A stretch of DNA of 64,000 bases from Mycoplana azooxidifex (GCF_014196765.1 NZ_JACIEE010000005.1:186001-250000); one strand, 5' to 3'. Numbered from the stretch's first letter, positions 51,653-60,758 are shown. Program-made: numbers and translations. The notes: a model not told the origin generated them from the letters alone.

Positions 51653-52762
51653 ATGACCGACACCGCCACGCAAAAGCCCGTCCCCGTCACCGTCCTTACC
51701 GGCTACCTCGGCGCCGGCAAGACGACGCTGCTGAACCGCATCCTCACGGAGAACCACGGCCGGAAGTATGCCGTCATCGTCAACGAGTTCGGCGAGATCG
51801 GCATCGACAACGACCTCATCGTCGAATCCGACGAGGAGATCTACGAGATGAACAACGGTTGCATCTGCTGCACCGTCCGCGGTGACCTGATCCGCGTCGT
51901 CGAGGGCCTGATGCGCCGGCCCGGCCGCTTCGACGCCATCATCGTCGAGACCACCGGCCTGGCCGACCCCGTGCCGGTCGCGCAGACCTTCTTCATGGAC
52001 GACGACGTGCGCTCCAAGACCGAACTCGACGCCGTCGTGGCCCTGGTCGACGCCAAGCACCTGCCGCTGCGGCTGAAGGACAGCCGCGAGGCCGAGGACC
52101 AGATCGCCTTTGCCGACGTCGTGCTCGTCAACAAGACCGACCTCGTGACCCCGGAAGAACTGGCCGTCGTCGAGGCGACCGTGCGCGCCATCAACCCGTC
52201 GGCGCGCATCTACCGCACCAACCGCTCTGACATCGACCTGACCAAAGTGCTCGATCAGGGCGCATTCAATCTCGAGCGCGCGCTCGAGAACGATCCGCAC
52301 TTCCTCGACCACGACGCGCCCGACCATGTCTGCGGCCCCGATTGCGGCCACGATCACAGCCACGATCACGACCATGACCACCACGGCCATCATCACGATC
52401 ACGACCATCACCACCATGACCACGGACATCACGACCACGGCCCCTCGCCCATCCACGACGTGACGGTGCAGTCGATCTCGCTGCGCGGCAGCGAGATGAA
52501 CCCCGATCGCTTCTTTCCCTGGATCCAGAAGATCACCCAGACGGACGGCCCGAACATCCTGCGCCTGAAAGGCATCATCGCCTTTGCCGGCGACGAGGAA
52601 CGCTATGTCGTCCAGGGCGTGCACATGATCGTCGAGGGCGATCACCAGCGCGCCTGGAAGGATGGCGAGAAGCGAGAGAGCCGCCTCGTCTTCATCGGCC
52701 GCGACCTCGACCGCGAGAAGATCGAGCGCACCTTCAAGGCCTGCGAGGCGCAGGCGGACTGA
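51653..52762 (+). CDS. CobW/COG0523 GTPase with His-rich insert
   Basis: A 369-residue G3E GTPase of the CobW/COG0523 metallochaperone family. The P-loop TGYLGAGKTTLL is at about residues 16-27, the metal-binding GCICC at about 69-72, VETTGLADP at about 102 and NKTD at about 163. Between about residues 222 and 266 sits a low-complexity insert of nearly alternating His and Asp with HH runs (about 24 His), a zinc or nickel/cobalt buffer typical of zinc-related members. The CobW C-terminal domain follows (VTVQSISLRG...). No cobalamin genes are adjacent. No zinc-uptake-regulator box was recognised upstream. Start ATG chosen because it opens the family N-terminus. Confidence 0.92.
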   Translation: MTDTATQKPVPVTVLTGYLGAGKTTLLNRILTENHGRKYAVIVNEFGEIGIDNDLIVESDEEIYEMNNGCICCTVRGDLIRVVEGLMRRPGRFDAIIVETTGLADPVPVAQTFFMDDDVRSKTELDAVVALVDAKHLPLRLKDSREAEDQIAFADVVLVNKTDLVTPEELAVVEATVRAINPSARIYRTNRSDIDLTKVLDQGAFNLERALENDPHFLDHDAPDHVCGPDCGHDHSHDHDHDHHGHHHDHDHHHHDHGHHDHGPSPIHDVTVQSISLRGSEMNPDRFFPWIQKITQTDGPNILRLKGIIAFAGDEERYVVQGVHMIVEGDHQRAWKDGEKRESRLVFIGRDLDREKIERTFKACEAQAD

Positions 52763-52820
52763 TGCCGAAAACGACCAACCTGTTTTCGGACAATGGTATG
52801 CTGAAGAAAGTTGCCCGCTG

Positions 52821-53810
52821 ATGCCGACTGTCGCTCCTCTCGATCTCGACGGCCATGTTGTCGCCGCGGCGTTCCTCGGCGATGTGCCGTTCTTCGCCAG
52901 CGCGACCGGCGAAATCCACCGGCTCGACCATGGCCACAAGGTGAGCCAGGCCAATGACGGGCTGCTGGCCTGCGTCCGCGACGAGGCGAGCGACACGCTC
53001 GTCACCGGCGGCGAGGACGGCAAGGTCTTCCGCATCGCCGCCGATGGCACCGCCACGCTTCTCTCCGAGGTGCCGCGCAAGTGGATCTCGGTCGTCGCGG
53101 CCGGTCCGCAGGGCGCGGTCGCCTTTGCCGAAGGCCGCACCACCCGCGTCCGCCTTGCCGACGGCACGCTGAAGGAGTTTGCCGAAAGCCGCACCGTCGA
53201 GGGCGTCGTCTTCGCGCCGAAGGGGCTGCGCATCGCCGTTGCCCGCTACAACGGCGCCTCGCTGCACTGGGTCGCCATGGCCGGCCAGCCCGTCGATCTC
53301 GAATGGAAAGGCGCCCACAACGGCGTCACCTTCTCCCCCGACGGACGCTTCCTCGTCACCAGCATGCAGGAAAACGCCCTGCACGGCTGGAAGCTCGACA
53401 CTAAGCCCGGCGCCGAGACGCGCCACATGCGCATGACCGGCTATCCGGCTAAGGTGAAATCCATCTCCTGGTCGGCCAAGGGCAAGTGGCTCGCCTCCTC
53501 CGGTGCGCCGGCTGCTATCGTCTGGCCCTTCGCCTCGAAGGACGGCCCGATGGGCAAGGCGCCGCTGGAACTCGGCACCCGCGGCGACGTGATGGTGACC
53601 GCGGTCGCCTGCCATCCGGCCGAAGACGTCGTCGCGATCGGCTATTCGGACGGCATGGTGCTCGCGGCCCGCTTCTCGGACAACCGCGAGGTCTTGCTGC
53701 GCCGGCCCGGCAAGGGCGCGATCTCCTCGCTCGCCTGGAGCGGCAGCGGCAAGCTGCTTGCCTTCGCCAGCGAAGCGGGAGACTGTGGCGTGGTCGACAT
53801 CGCCGGCTGA
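52821..53810 (+). CDS. WD40-repeat-like protein
   Basis: A 329-residue protein of beta-propeller type: repeated strand-turn motifs of the form VVAAGPQGAVAFAEGRTTRVRLADG, VTFSPDGRFLVTSMQENALHGWKL and SISWSAKGKWLASSGAPAAIVWPF give about six to seven WD-like blades. There is no signal peptide. It follows the CobW GTPase by 58 bp on the same strand; the same CobW-WD40 pairing is common in rhizobia, so a shared metal-homeostasis role is plausible but unproved. Start ATG is 58 bases after the cobW stop. Confidence 0.88.
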   Translation: MPTVAPLDLDGHVVAAAFLGDVPFFASATGEIHRLDHGHKVSQANDGLLACVRDEASDTLVTGGEDGKVFRIAADGTATLLSEVPRKWISVVAAGPQGAVAFAEGRTTRVRLADGTLKEFAESRTVEGVVFAPKGLRIAVARYNGASLHWVAMAGQPVDLEWKGAHNGVTFSPDGRFLVTSMQENALHGWKLDTKPGAETRHMRMTGYPAKVKSISWSAKGKWLASSGAPAAIVWPFASKDGPMGKAPLELGTRGDVMVTAVACHPAEDVVAIGYSDGMVLAARFSDNREVLLRRPGKGAISSLAWSGSGKLLAFASEAGDCGVVDIAG

Positions 53811-53905
53811 CGGCGGCGGAGACAATTCCGACACGAATTTCCGATAGGAAGCAGGACAGAAGCGGCCCTTCGGGCGAAGGGCGGAAGGTGCACCGAGGGA
53901 TTTCC

Positions 53906-54739
53906 ATGCAAGGCAAGCTGCAAGGCGTCGCACAGGACGCCCGGGCGGACCAGTCCCGGGGTCTTCCCGGCACGGGCGACGGCGTATGGAGCACGATCCG
54001 CACGGAAGCCATAGCTTTGGCAGAACGCGAGCCGATGCTGCGCTCGCTCGTCCAGCCGATCCTGATATCCTCCTCCGGCACGCAGATGCTCGTCCGGGTG
54101 CTGGCCGCCCGCCTGTCCGCAGGCGGCGTTGACCGCGGCACGCTCGAGCAGGTGATGACGGCTGCGGCCGACGGCGACCTGCTGCGCGCCGCCGAGGCCG
54201 ACATCGCAGCCGTCACCACCCGCGATCCCGCCTGCCCCGGCCCCTGCCATGTCCTCATCAATCTGAAGGGCTTCCAGGCGCTGCAGGCCTATCGCTTCAC
54301 CCACCGGCTCTGGCGCGCCGGAAAGCGCGAAAGCGCGCGCTTCCTCGCCACCCAGGCCGCGCTCGCCTTCGACGTCGACATCCACCCGGCTGCCCGCATC
54401 GGCTCCGGCGTCATGCTCGACCACGGCTCCGGGATCGTCATCGGCGAGACTGCCGTCGTCGAGGATGATGTCTCGATCCTGCAGGACGTCACCCTGGGCG
54501 GCACCGGACGGGAGACGGGCGACCGCCATCCGAAGGTCCGCCGCGGCGTGATGATCGGCGCCGGCGCCAAGATCCTCGGCAGCTTCGAGGTCGGCGAATG
54601 CAGCAGGGTCGCCGCCGGCAGCGTGGTCCTCAAGCAGGTAACGGCCAGGACGACGGTCGCCGGCGTGCCGGCAGCGCTCGTGCGCGTTCACGAGCGGGCC
54701 GAGGTTCCCGCGGAAGAGATGTCGCAAGACATCCTGTAA
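53906..54739 (+). CDS. cysE: Serine O-acetyltransferase
   Basis: A 277-residue serine acetyltransferase, first step of cysteine synthesis (serine plus acetyl-CoA to O-acetylserine). The N-terminal helical domain (VWSTIRTEAIALAEREPML...) is followed by a left-handed beta-helix with DVDIHPAARIGSGVMLDHGSGIVIGETAVVEDDVSILQDVTLGG (catalytic His at about residue 172) and MIGAGAKILGSFEVG. The C-terminus ends ...MSQDIL, the final Ile being the residue that docks into cysteine synthase. Start ATG has gaggga 6 bases upstream. Confidence 0.96.
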   Translation: MQGKLQGVAQDARADQSRGLPGTGDGVWSTIRTEAIALAEREPMLRSLVQPILISSSGTQMLVRVLAARLSAGGVDRGTLEQVMTAAADGDLLRAAEADIAAVTTRDPACPGPCHVLINLKGFQALQAYRFTHRLWRAGKRESARFLATQAALAFDVDIHPAARIGSGVMLDHGSGIVIGETAVVEDDVSILQDVTLGGTGRETGDRHPKVRRGVMIGAGAKILGSFEVGECSRVAAGSVVLKQVTARTTVAGVPAALVRVHERAEVPAEEMSQDIL

Positions 54740-54796
54740 CCGCGGTTGCGACTGCGCGACAAAAACGGACCGGAGTTCCAGGGCAAGGAGGGTACG

Positions 54797-55195
54797 ATGG
54801 TCGCCTCGGTCAAACCGTTCCTGATGTTCCAGGGGAGGAAGGCGGAGGAGGCGATGGATTTCTATGCCTCGCTCTTCCCCAACTGCGCCATCGACGAGAT
54901 CGTCCGCTACGGCCCCGGCGAGGCGGGACCGGAGGGAACGGTCATGGTCGCCCGCTTCCATATCGGCGACCAGTCGATCCTGTGCATCGACAGCCCCGTT
55001 ACCCACGCCTTCACCTTCACGCCCTCCTTCTCGCTCTTCGTCGAGTGCGAATCCGAGGCGCAGATCCGCGAGATCTACGCAACCCTTTCTGAGGGCGGCG
55101 AGGAATTGATGGCGCTCGGCGACCATGGCTTCAGCCGCGAATTCGCCTGGGTCACCGATCGCTTCGGCGTCTCCTGGCAACTGAACCTGAAGTGA
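54797..55195 (+). CDS. VOC family protein (PhnB/3-demethylubiquinone-like)
   Basis: A 132-residue single vicinal-oxygen-chelate domain protein of the PhnB-like group: VKPFLMFQGRKAEEAMDFYASLFP, MVARFHIGDQSILCIDSP, and the C-terminal DRFGVSWQLNL. The metal site is not fully kept in this group, which has no proved reaction. It lies 57 bases after cysE on the same strand with an aaggaggg ribosome site, so may be co-transcribed. No catalytic role can be assigned. Confidence 0.88.
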   Translation: MVASVKPFLMFQGRKAEEAMDFYASLFPNCAIDEIVRYGPGEAGPEGTVMVARFHIGDQSILCIDSPVTHAFTFTPSFSLFVECESEAQIREIYATLSEGGEELMALGDHGFSREFAWVTDRFGVSWQLNLK

Positions 55196-55238
55196 GACGG
55201 CGGCGGCCCGTGCCAGTACCAGTGCCCGGGCCCCACCA

Positions 55239-55682
55239 TTACCATTCCAACTCCAGGTGCGGCCGGCCGTCGGAGGTTCTCGCAGCCGTCCTGCCCGTCT
55301 CGTCGACCGTGCAGTTCACGCGCTGCCGAAAGGCGGAAAAGCTCTCGAAGGTGACCACGTCGACCGGCTCGTCGAAATGCAACGTCAGCCGGTAGTGTCC
55401 CGGTTGCGCCGTCAGCGCCTGCACGCCCAGCACCTTCGCATCGAAGGGCTGGCCGAGATAGTGGCCGCGCACGCGTGAGCCGAGCCGCCAGGGATCGAAA
55501 GGCGGCCGGTTGCCGACGGCGGCATGCAGGGTGTTCCAGTCGCGATAGCCGTATTGCGCGGCGATGAGCTCTAGCGCGCGGGAATGGCCGATCGGCTGGC
55601 CATCGGCTTCGAAGCGTGCCCGAAGGCGTCTGGCCTGATCCTTCAGGCCGTCGAGGGAAGGGAGTGGCGTCGACAGACGCAT
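55239..55682 (-). CDS. Glyoxalase-superfamily protein
   Basis: A 147-residue protein of the type annotated 'glyoxalase superfamily' in rhizobia. The N-terminal SLDGLKDQARRLRARFEADGQPIGHSRALELIAAQYGYRDWNTLHAA segment is a small helical domain shared with some toxin-linked and glyoxalase proteins; a beta-rich part follows, with GSRVRGHYLGQPFDAKVLGVQAL and YRLTLHFDEPVDVVTFESFSAFRQRVNCTVD. The ATG chosen has ctggag 6-7 bases upstream. It is convergent with the VOC gene. Function unknown. Confidence 0.75.
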   Translation of the reverse strand: MRLSTPLPSLDGLKDQARRLRARFEADGQPIGHSRALELIAAQYGYRDWNTLHAAVGNRPPFDPWRLGSRVRGHYLGQPFDAKVLGVQALTAQPGHYRLTLHFDEPVDVVTFESFSAFRQRVNCTVDETGRTAARTSDGRPHLELEW

Positions 55683-55876
55683 GGGTTTCTCCAGTGTCTG
55701 CATGCGTCATTTCGGAGGGGTCCGCATTGCCGCCGGTTCGCATGCCTAGCAAGCTGGAAAACCGTGTGCTTGTACGAGAGACTTCACCAAAGCTTGCGCT
55801 TGCGGACGGCAGGGGCTCTCACCCTGCGCGATTGGGTACACGTCCGGGCAGCCCCTGTCAATTTGTGCAGCGCGCG

Positions 55877-56911
55877 TCAGCTCTCCGCCGTGCCGATGAT
55901 CTTCGCCAGCAGCGCATGCAGGTCGTCGCGGTATCCGTTGCGCGCGGAAGGCCCGCTTTCGTCCGAGGTCATCGTCACCGTCAGCCCGAGATCCGGCACG
56001 ATGTAGAGCATCTGCCCGCCATAGCCCCAGGCGAAGTGAACGGTCCTGCCGCCGATCACGCGCTCGAACCAGCCATAGCCGTAGCCGTCGTTGGAGAAGC
56101 GCGAACGGGTGCGCGACTGCCAGGATTGGCGGATCCAGTCCTCCGGGATCAGTTGCTCGCCCTCCGGTGTCCGCCCGCCATTGCGGTAGAGTTCGCCGAA
56201 GGCAAGCAGCGACCGCGCGCTCATCGCCATCTGGTTGCCGCCGAGGTAGACGCCCTGCGGATCGCGTTCCCACGCCCCGATGCGAAAGCCGTCGAGCGGT
56301 CCCAGCCAGTCGCGCGCCAGCGCCAGCGTCGGCTTGCCGCCGACCTTGGTCAGGATCGCCGAGAGCAGATGCGTCGATGCGGTGGAGTAGAGCATCGCAC
56401 CGCCGGGTTCGTCGACGAACGGTGCCGCCAGCGCCGTCCGCACCCAGTTCCGGCTCGACACCCAGCGACCGTAGTTGCCCCCCGACATCCGCTCCAGCCC
56501 GGCCTGCATGGAAAGGAGATGGCCGATCGTGACCCGCGCCAGCCGCGGATCCGGCCCCGCCGGCAGGTCGGCCCTGAGGATCGGCGCGATCGGCTGGTCG
56601 ACGCCCTCGAGCAGCCCCTTGCCGATGGCGATACCCACAAGGGCCGAAACGATGCTCTTCGACGCCGACTTGATGTTGGTGCTCTCATCGGTCCTGTGGC
56701 CGCGATAGCCCCTCTCCGCTGCGATCGCGCCGTTGCGGGAAACGATGACCGTCCTAAGCGCCGGCAGCGATTGCGCTTCGTCGAGGACGCGCGACAGTGC
56801 CGCCGCATCGACCGCCGGCTGTTGCGTGGACGGTTGCACCTGCGCAAAGGCGGCGGACGGGGCCACGGTGGCGGTGAGCGCGAGGGCGGCAAGGAGGGTT
56901 CGTCTGTTCAT
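55877..56911 (-). CDS. Serine hydrolase (beta-lactamase family, class C-like)
   Basis: A 344-residue exported serine hydrolase of the penicillin-binding/beta-lactamase fold (AmpC-like esterase/peptidase group). Signal peptide to about residue 23 (AFA-QV). Active-site motif SASK (Ser82-Lys85) and YST around residue 177 replace the S-x-x-K and Y-x-N pair. The C-terminal region has GYGYGWF and WGYGGQMLYIVPDLGLTVTMTSD. The start ATG is chosen over a GTG three codons earlier. Such proteins are mostly esterases or D-aminopeptidases; antibiotic resistance is not implied. Confidence 0.88.
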   Translation of the reverse strand: MNRRTLLAALALTATVAPSAAFAQVQPSTQQPAVDAAALSRVLDEAQSLPALRTVIVSRNGAIAAERGYRGHRTDESTNIKSASKSIVSALVGIAIGKGLLEGVDQPIAPILRADLPAGPDPRLARVTIGHLLSMQAGLERMSGGNYGRWVSSRNWVRTALAAPFVDEPGGAMLYSTASTHLLSAILTKVGGKPTLALARDWLGPLDGFRIGAWERDPQGVYLGGNQMAMSARSLLAFGELYRNGGRTPEGEQLIPEDWIRQSWQSRTRSRFSNDGYGYGWFERVIGGRTVHFAWGYGGQMLYIVPDLGLTVTMTSDESGPSARNGYRDDLHALLAKIIGTAES

Positions 56912-57039
56912 GACGGACACCTAGGACACGGCTTCGCCGAAATCGTGGCCCGTGGGTCGGCATCACGCGCTTTTGAAATGCGGTGATGGCCGGCGCGACC
57001 TCGTCTGCGCGCCGGCCCCGCGGCCGCTTGGCGACCGCG

Positions 57040-57066
57040 GCTCTTCCGCGTCCCTCCCGGAAGAGC
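57040..57066 (-). terminator. Hairpin terminator after ompW-like gene
   Basis: A 9-bp perfect stem (gctcttccg / cggaagagc) with a 9-base loop, directly after the stop codon on the minus strand. It has no T-tract. A second, GC-rich stem (ccgcgg/ccgcgg) lies just beyond it. Confidence 0.5.
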
Positions 57067-57070
57067 GTCT

Positions 57071-57769
57071 TCAGAAGCGGTAGGTGATACCCGTGCCGAT
57101 CAGCCAGGGGTCGAGCTTGGCCTTGCCCGACAACGGCGCGCCGTCGAGCTTGACCTTCCATTCCGGCTCGAGGAACAGCTTCTTGACGTCGAAGTTCACG
57201 CCCCAGTGCTCGTCGAGCATGTAGTCGAAGCCGACCTGCAGGGCCGCGCCGAACTCGTTCTTGACGTCGAGGTCCGAAAACGCGCCCTTGCCGGACTGGT
57301 TGTAGAACAGCGTGTAGTTCACGCCCGCGCCCACATAGGGCTTGAACGCGCCGAAATCGGTGAAGTGGTACTGCAGCGTCAGCGTCGGCGGCAGCAGCCA
57401 CGTCTTGCCGACCTTGCCGAGTGCATCGATCGAGCCGGCAGCGTCGATATTGGCATAGGTTGTGCCCAGGATCAGTTCGGCCGCGATGTTGTCGGTGAAG
57501 TAGTAGGAGATGTCCAGTTCCGGAACGATCGTGTCGCTGTAGGAGAGATCCGATCCGTCGATGCCGTTCACGCGGCCGGAATTGTTGGTAATCACGCCCA
57601 ACGCACGCAGACGGATCTGCCAGGGACCGAGGGCCTGGATATCCGCCGCCTCCGCCTCCGCCGCCGCGGCCGCCGGTGGCGTCAGGTCCGCCGCCGCAGC
57701 AGCCTGCCCGATCGCCACGAGTGCTATGGCCGCAACAAGGCTCAAGGGGCGGGTCAGGGTGTTCGACAT
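57071..57769 (-). CDS. OmpW family outer membrane protein
   Basis: A 232-residue outer-membrane beta-barrel protein. Signal peptide of about 26 residues (LVAIGQAAAAADL). The barrel carries the eight-strand OmpW pattern with WQIRLRALGVI at the start, TWLLPPTLTLQYHF, FKPYVGAGVNYTLFYNQ and a terminal aromatic YRF, the membrane-assembly signal. OmpW porins pass small hydrophobic compounds and are often oxygen- or iron-regulated. It is monocistronic, followed by a hairpin. An upstream gap of 289 bp holds no clear operator. Confidence 0.93.
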   Translation of the reverse strand: MSNTLTRPLSLVAAIALVAIGQAAAAADLTPPAAAAAEAEAADIQALGPWQIRLRALGVITNNSGRVNGIDGSDLSYSDTIVPELDISYYFTDNIAAELILGTTYANIDAAGSIDALGKVGKTWLLPPTLTLQYHFTDFGAFKPYVGAGVNYTLFYNQSGKGAFSDLDVKNEFGAALQVGFDYMLDEHWGVNFDVKKLFLEPEWKVKLDGAPLSGKAKLDPWLIGTGITYRF

Positions 57770-58058
57770 CTCTTCTCTCCTTCGTCGATCAACGACAGCG
57801 ACTCGAAGCGCTGCACCGTGGCCACTATCGTCGGCGGCAACGAGACGGAGTTGAGATGGATCAATACTTTAGCACTGTCTGCCCGCGACATTGCCGCACG
57901 CATAGCGACCGTGGCCGATGTGTCACGCTCCCCTCGGCCTGCCGGCCGACCGGGGGGACGGGCCGTGCACCGCAACCGAAAGAGGTACTTCGCAGGTATA
58001 AGTTGACTTTGTTTTATAAGCGACGGATCATATTCCCTTGTTTTGCGTGGAGGCTGCC

Positions 58059-58190
58059 ATGGCAATATTTGCGGTGCCTTTCAAAGTCTCACTTCTGGTA
58101 TTCGGTCTGATCCTTGTCGGCGCCCTGGTTGCAAGCGGAAGCGTGCAGGCCCAAAGCCCGTGCAATCCCAGCATCAGCCAGTGCACATAA
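58059..58190 (+). CDS. 43-residue secreted small protein, two cysteines
   Basis: A short gene: MAIFAVPFKVSLLVFGLILV begins a signal peptide or membrane anchor, followed by GALVASGSVQAQ, with a plausible cleavage site after VQA, leaving a 13-residue tail QSPCNPSISQCT with two cysteines. The ribosome site ggagg lies 5 bases before the ATG. It ends TAA only 6 bases before the ATG of a 642-residue membrane protein on the same strand, so the two are likely translationally coupled. No known family is recognised. Signal, spacing and ribosome site are good evidence that it is real. Confidence 0.75.
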   Translation: MAIFAVPFKVSLLVFGLILVGALVASGSVQAQSPCNPSISQCT

Positions 58191-58196
58191 GCGACA

Positions 58197-60125
58197 ATGG
58201 CAACCGCTCCGGCACAGGATCAGGTCGCTGGCTTTCTCAGCGAGCAGAGTTCCTTTGCGTTGTCGCTTGCGGTGGGCGCGATCGTGATCGCGCTCTATGC
58301 GAGGAAACGCATAGAGGAATTCACGCGGCCGCCGAAAGGCGAGGAGTTTGACTTCACCAAGATGCTGACGATGGGCGACATCGTCGGGCGGTCGATCTTC
58401 AACCGGTCCTTCGTGCTCTACCTGATCTTCCTGGAGTTCCTGTATCTCTTCATGTGCACGGCCAAGCCCGTCGTGCTGCTGATCGCCAACGATCCGACCG
58501 GTGCGCAGGCCCCCTTCCAGGGCATGGCTTGGCCCTTCGGCGCGGCCCTGATTGTGGTCGGCATTCTGCCTTCAGTGCCGATGGTCGCCCAGATCGAGGC
58601 GATGCTGCGCGGACTTGCCCAACGCGTCGCCAGCATTCCCGGCGAATTCTATGCCCGCGTGCAGCGCCTGTCGCGCAACGACATAGAGACGCTGGTGGCG
58701 GACTCGCCGGACTACAGGCGGGACATGCGCAAGTTCTGGCGCATCCGCAACCTCCTGCTCAGCCTCGGCTTCAACGAGGACCAGGCGACGCTGATGGGGC
58801 GCAACTGCATCGCCTTGCGGCTGTTCGCCGGGCTGACGATCCGCGGCGAACGAATCTGGTCGAAGGAGGAATACGAGAAGTACCGGGAGATCATCCAGGT
58901 CCTGCGGCCAAAATCCGACATGCTGGAAAACGAGATCGAGACGCTCGTCTCGACGACGCTCAAATCGCCGCAGGTCAGGGAGATCCTGGCGAACTCGAAC
59001 ATCGAGGATCCGGCGCAGGATCTTTCAAGAGAAACCGGCGAGAAGCTGAACCGCGATGCGGAGGCACTGGTCCGCGCTCTGAATGATTCCGTCGACGAGA
59101 AGGATCTTAAAGCCGCAAGGAACTACGAGGAACTGGTGAAGCGCTGGTCGCTGCTGGCGAGCGAATGCGAAACCGGCGCAAAGCGCCTCTCCGCCCTCTT
59201 TGCGATCCTCGCCCGCAACGATCGCGAAACAGCACTGACGATCAAGAGGGGCGCTGCCCCAGGCATGCTTCCGGCGGCGAAGAAGCCCGACGCCGTTCTG
59301 GCAACCCTGTTCAGGCTGGTCAACGACAGCGTCCCCACCTATCCCTGGAGCAATGCGGCGCTGCTTGCGATCGGCATCGGCTTCGTCGGCTGCGTCGTTC
59401 CGCTCTGCATCTACCTCTACATCACGGAAGTCCTGACACAGGCCGCAAAGCCTGCAGTCGACTGGGGACAGGCGATCGCCCGGACCGACGCGACGACGAT
59501 CATCAAGAGCGGGCTGATCACTGCGCTCACGGTGGGCGCCATGTTTGCCCTCACGAGCCTGATCGCCCTGTTTTTGCGTTCGCTGCGGATCGAGGAGGAG
59601 AACTGGGAGAGGTTTACCAGCATCTGGAATTTCCCGTTCGCGAACTACCTGGCCATCGTCTGGTGGGGCAGCCTCGCGGCCTTCATGCCGCTCTTGGTAT
59701 CGTTCATCATCTACTACTACCTTGGTCCAGGCGTGAACGACCTCGACAAGATGACGCCGGAGATCATCGCCAGCGACATGTTCTTCCGCTACATCCTCGG
59801 TTTCGTTGCGGTTGCCTACGGCATCAGCACATGCATCATCGCCGATTTCATCGATGAAGGCCGAACGGAAAGCGCTAGGTACATCGTCTATCCGCTGATC
59901 TTCATTCTCACGGTCGAGGTCCTGTGCCTGCTCGTCAACCCGAGCTATGCCGAGCAGCCCCGCGCCTTCTGGCACAATTTCGTGGCCGTCGCCTGCTACA
60001 GCCTCGTGGCGCTGAAGGTGTTCCAGCGAAGCTTCAGCGAGATCGTCGCGCGGTCCGGCAACAGCGAACCGCGCGAGGTGGCGTCACGGGAGGCATCGCT
60101 CGTCTATGGCGGGCCGATGATCTGA
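58197..60125 (+). CDS. Multi-span membrane protein, family not recognised
   Basis: A 642-residue inner-membrane protein. About eight to nine hydrophobic helices: one near residues 20-36, one or two at 70-97, one at 107-127, then a 250-residue soluble region (about 130-380), and five more in the C-terminal part (about 388-410, 440-465, 485-510, 530-550, 575-620). The soluble region is charged and helical (RKFWRIRNLLLSLGFNEDQATLMGRN, EDPAQDLSRETGEKLNRDAEALVRAL). No catalytic motif, P-loop or transporter signature was found. It follows a 43-residue secreted peptide by 6 bases, and nothing else nearby gives a role. It may be a sensor or anchor partner of that peptide. Confidence 0.8.
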   Translation: MATAPAQDQVAGFLSEQSSFALSLAVGAIVIALYARKRIEEFTRPPKGEEFDFTKMLTMGDIVGRSIFNRSFVLYLIFLEFLYLFMCTAKPVVLLIANDPTGAQAPFQGMAWPFGAALIVVGILPSVPMVAQIEAMLRGLAQRVASIPGEFYARVQRLSRNDIETLVADSPDYRRDMRKFWRIRNLLLSLGFNEDQATLMGRNCIALRLFAGLTIRGERIWSKEEYEKYREIIQVLRPKSDMLENEIETLVSTTLKSPQVREILANSNIEDPAQDLSRETGEKLNRDAEALVRALNDSVDEKDLKAARNYEELVKRWSLLASECETGAKRLSALFAILARNDRETALTIKRGAAPGMLPAAKKPDAVLATLFRLVNDSVPTYPWSNAALLAIGIGFVGCVVPLCIYLYITEVLTQAAKPAVDWGQAIARTDATTIIKSGLITALTVGAMFALTSLIALFLRSLRIEEENWERFTSIWNFPFANYLAIVWWGSLAAFMPLLVSFIIYYYLGPGVNDLDKMTPEIIASDMFFRYILGFVAVAYGISTCIIADFIDEGRTESARYIVYPLIFILTVEVLCLLVNPSYAEQPRAFWHNFVAVACYSLVALKVFQRSFSEIVARSGNSEPREVASREASLVYGGPMI

Positions 60126-60167
60126 CCCGCCCCGGCCAAAGGCGAACAGTCGAAGGGCAATAGCCAG

Positions 60168-60758
60168 TCAGGCAGCCTTCGGAAGCTCGCCCCGCCCGAG
60201 CCGGCGCCCGGCGGCGACGAGCAGGCCGGCAGCGCCGTCCAGCCAGCCGTCCTTGAGTTCCAGCGCCAGGAAACGATGGCGCTCGAACGGACCGGGCATG
60301 ACGAGATGGGCGGCCTTGGCCGCAAAGAAGCCGAAACGCTCGTAATAGGCCGCGTCACCGACGAGCAGCACCGCGCCGTGGCCGCGCTGTGCGGCCTCGG
60401 TGATCGCCGCGCGCATCAGTGCCGAGCCGATGCCCGTGCCCTCGTAGGCCGGATCGACGGCGAGCGGGCCGAGCAGCAGCGCCGGCACCGGATTGCCCGA
60501 CGCGTCGACCCCGGCCTCGACGTTCCAGAGCCGCACCGTGCCGATCACGTGGCCGTCACCATCGCGGGCGACGAGCGCCAGACCTTCCGCCGGCACGCGG
60601 CCGCGGCGCAGCTTCTCCGACGACTTGCGGAAACGCCCCTCGCCCATGGCATGGTCGAGCAGGCGCTCACGCGCCAGCACGTCGCCGGCATTCTCCCGGT
60701 CGATTGCGAATGCGGATTGCGCGAAAAACGCGCGGACAGAACCAAGAACAGTGGCCAT
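60168..60758 (-). CDS. GNAT family N-acetyltransferase
   Basis: A 196-residue acetyltransferase-fold protein. The acetyl-CoA site reads LGPLAVDPAYEGTGIGSALMRAAI (about residues 100-123) with the R/Q-x-x-G-x-G/A-like GTGIG, preceded by GLALVARDGDGHVIGTVRLWNV. The C-terminal part (AKAAHLVMPGPFERHRFLALELKDGWL) is typical of the rhizobial YhbS-type group. The ATG chosen follows gggagg; a GTG ten codons up is also possible. Convergent with the membrane-protein gene. Substrate unknown. Confidence 0.9.
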   Translation of the reverse strand: MATVLGSVRAFFAQSAFAIDRENAGDVLARERLLDHAMGEGRFRKSSEKLRRGRVPAEGLALVARDGDGHVIGTVRLWNVEAGVDASGNPVPALLLGPLAVDPAYEGTGIGSALMRAAITEAAQRGHGAVLLVGDAAYYERFGFFAAKAAHLVMPGPFERHRFLALELKDGWLDGAAGLLVAAGRRLGRGELPKAA

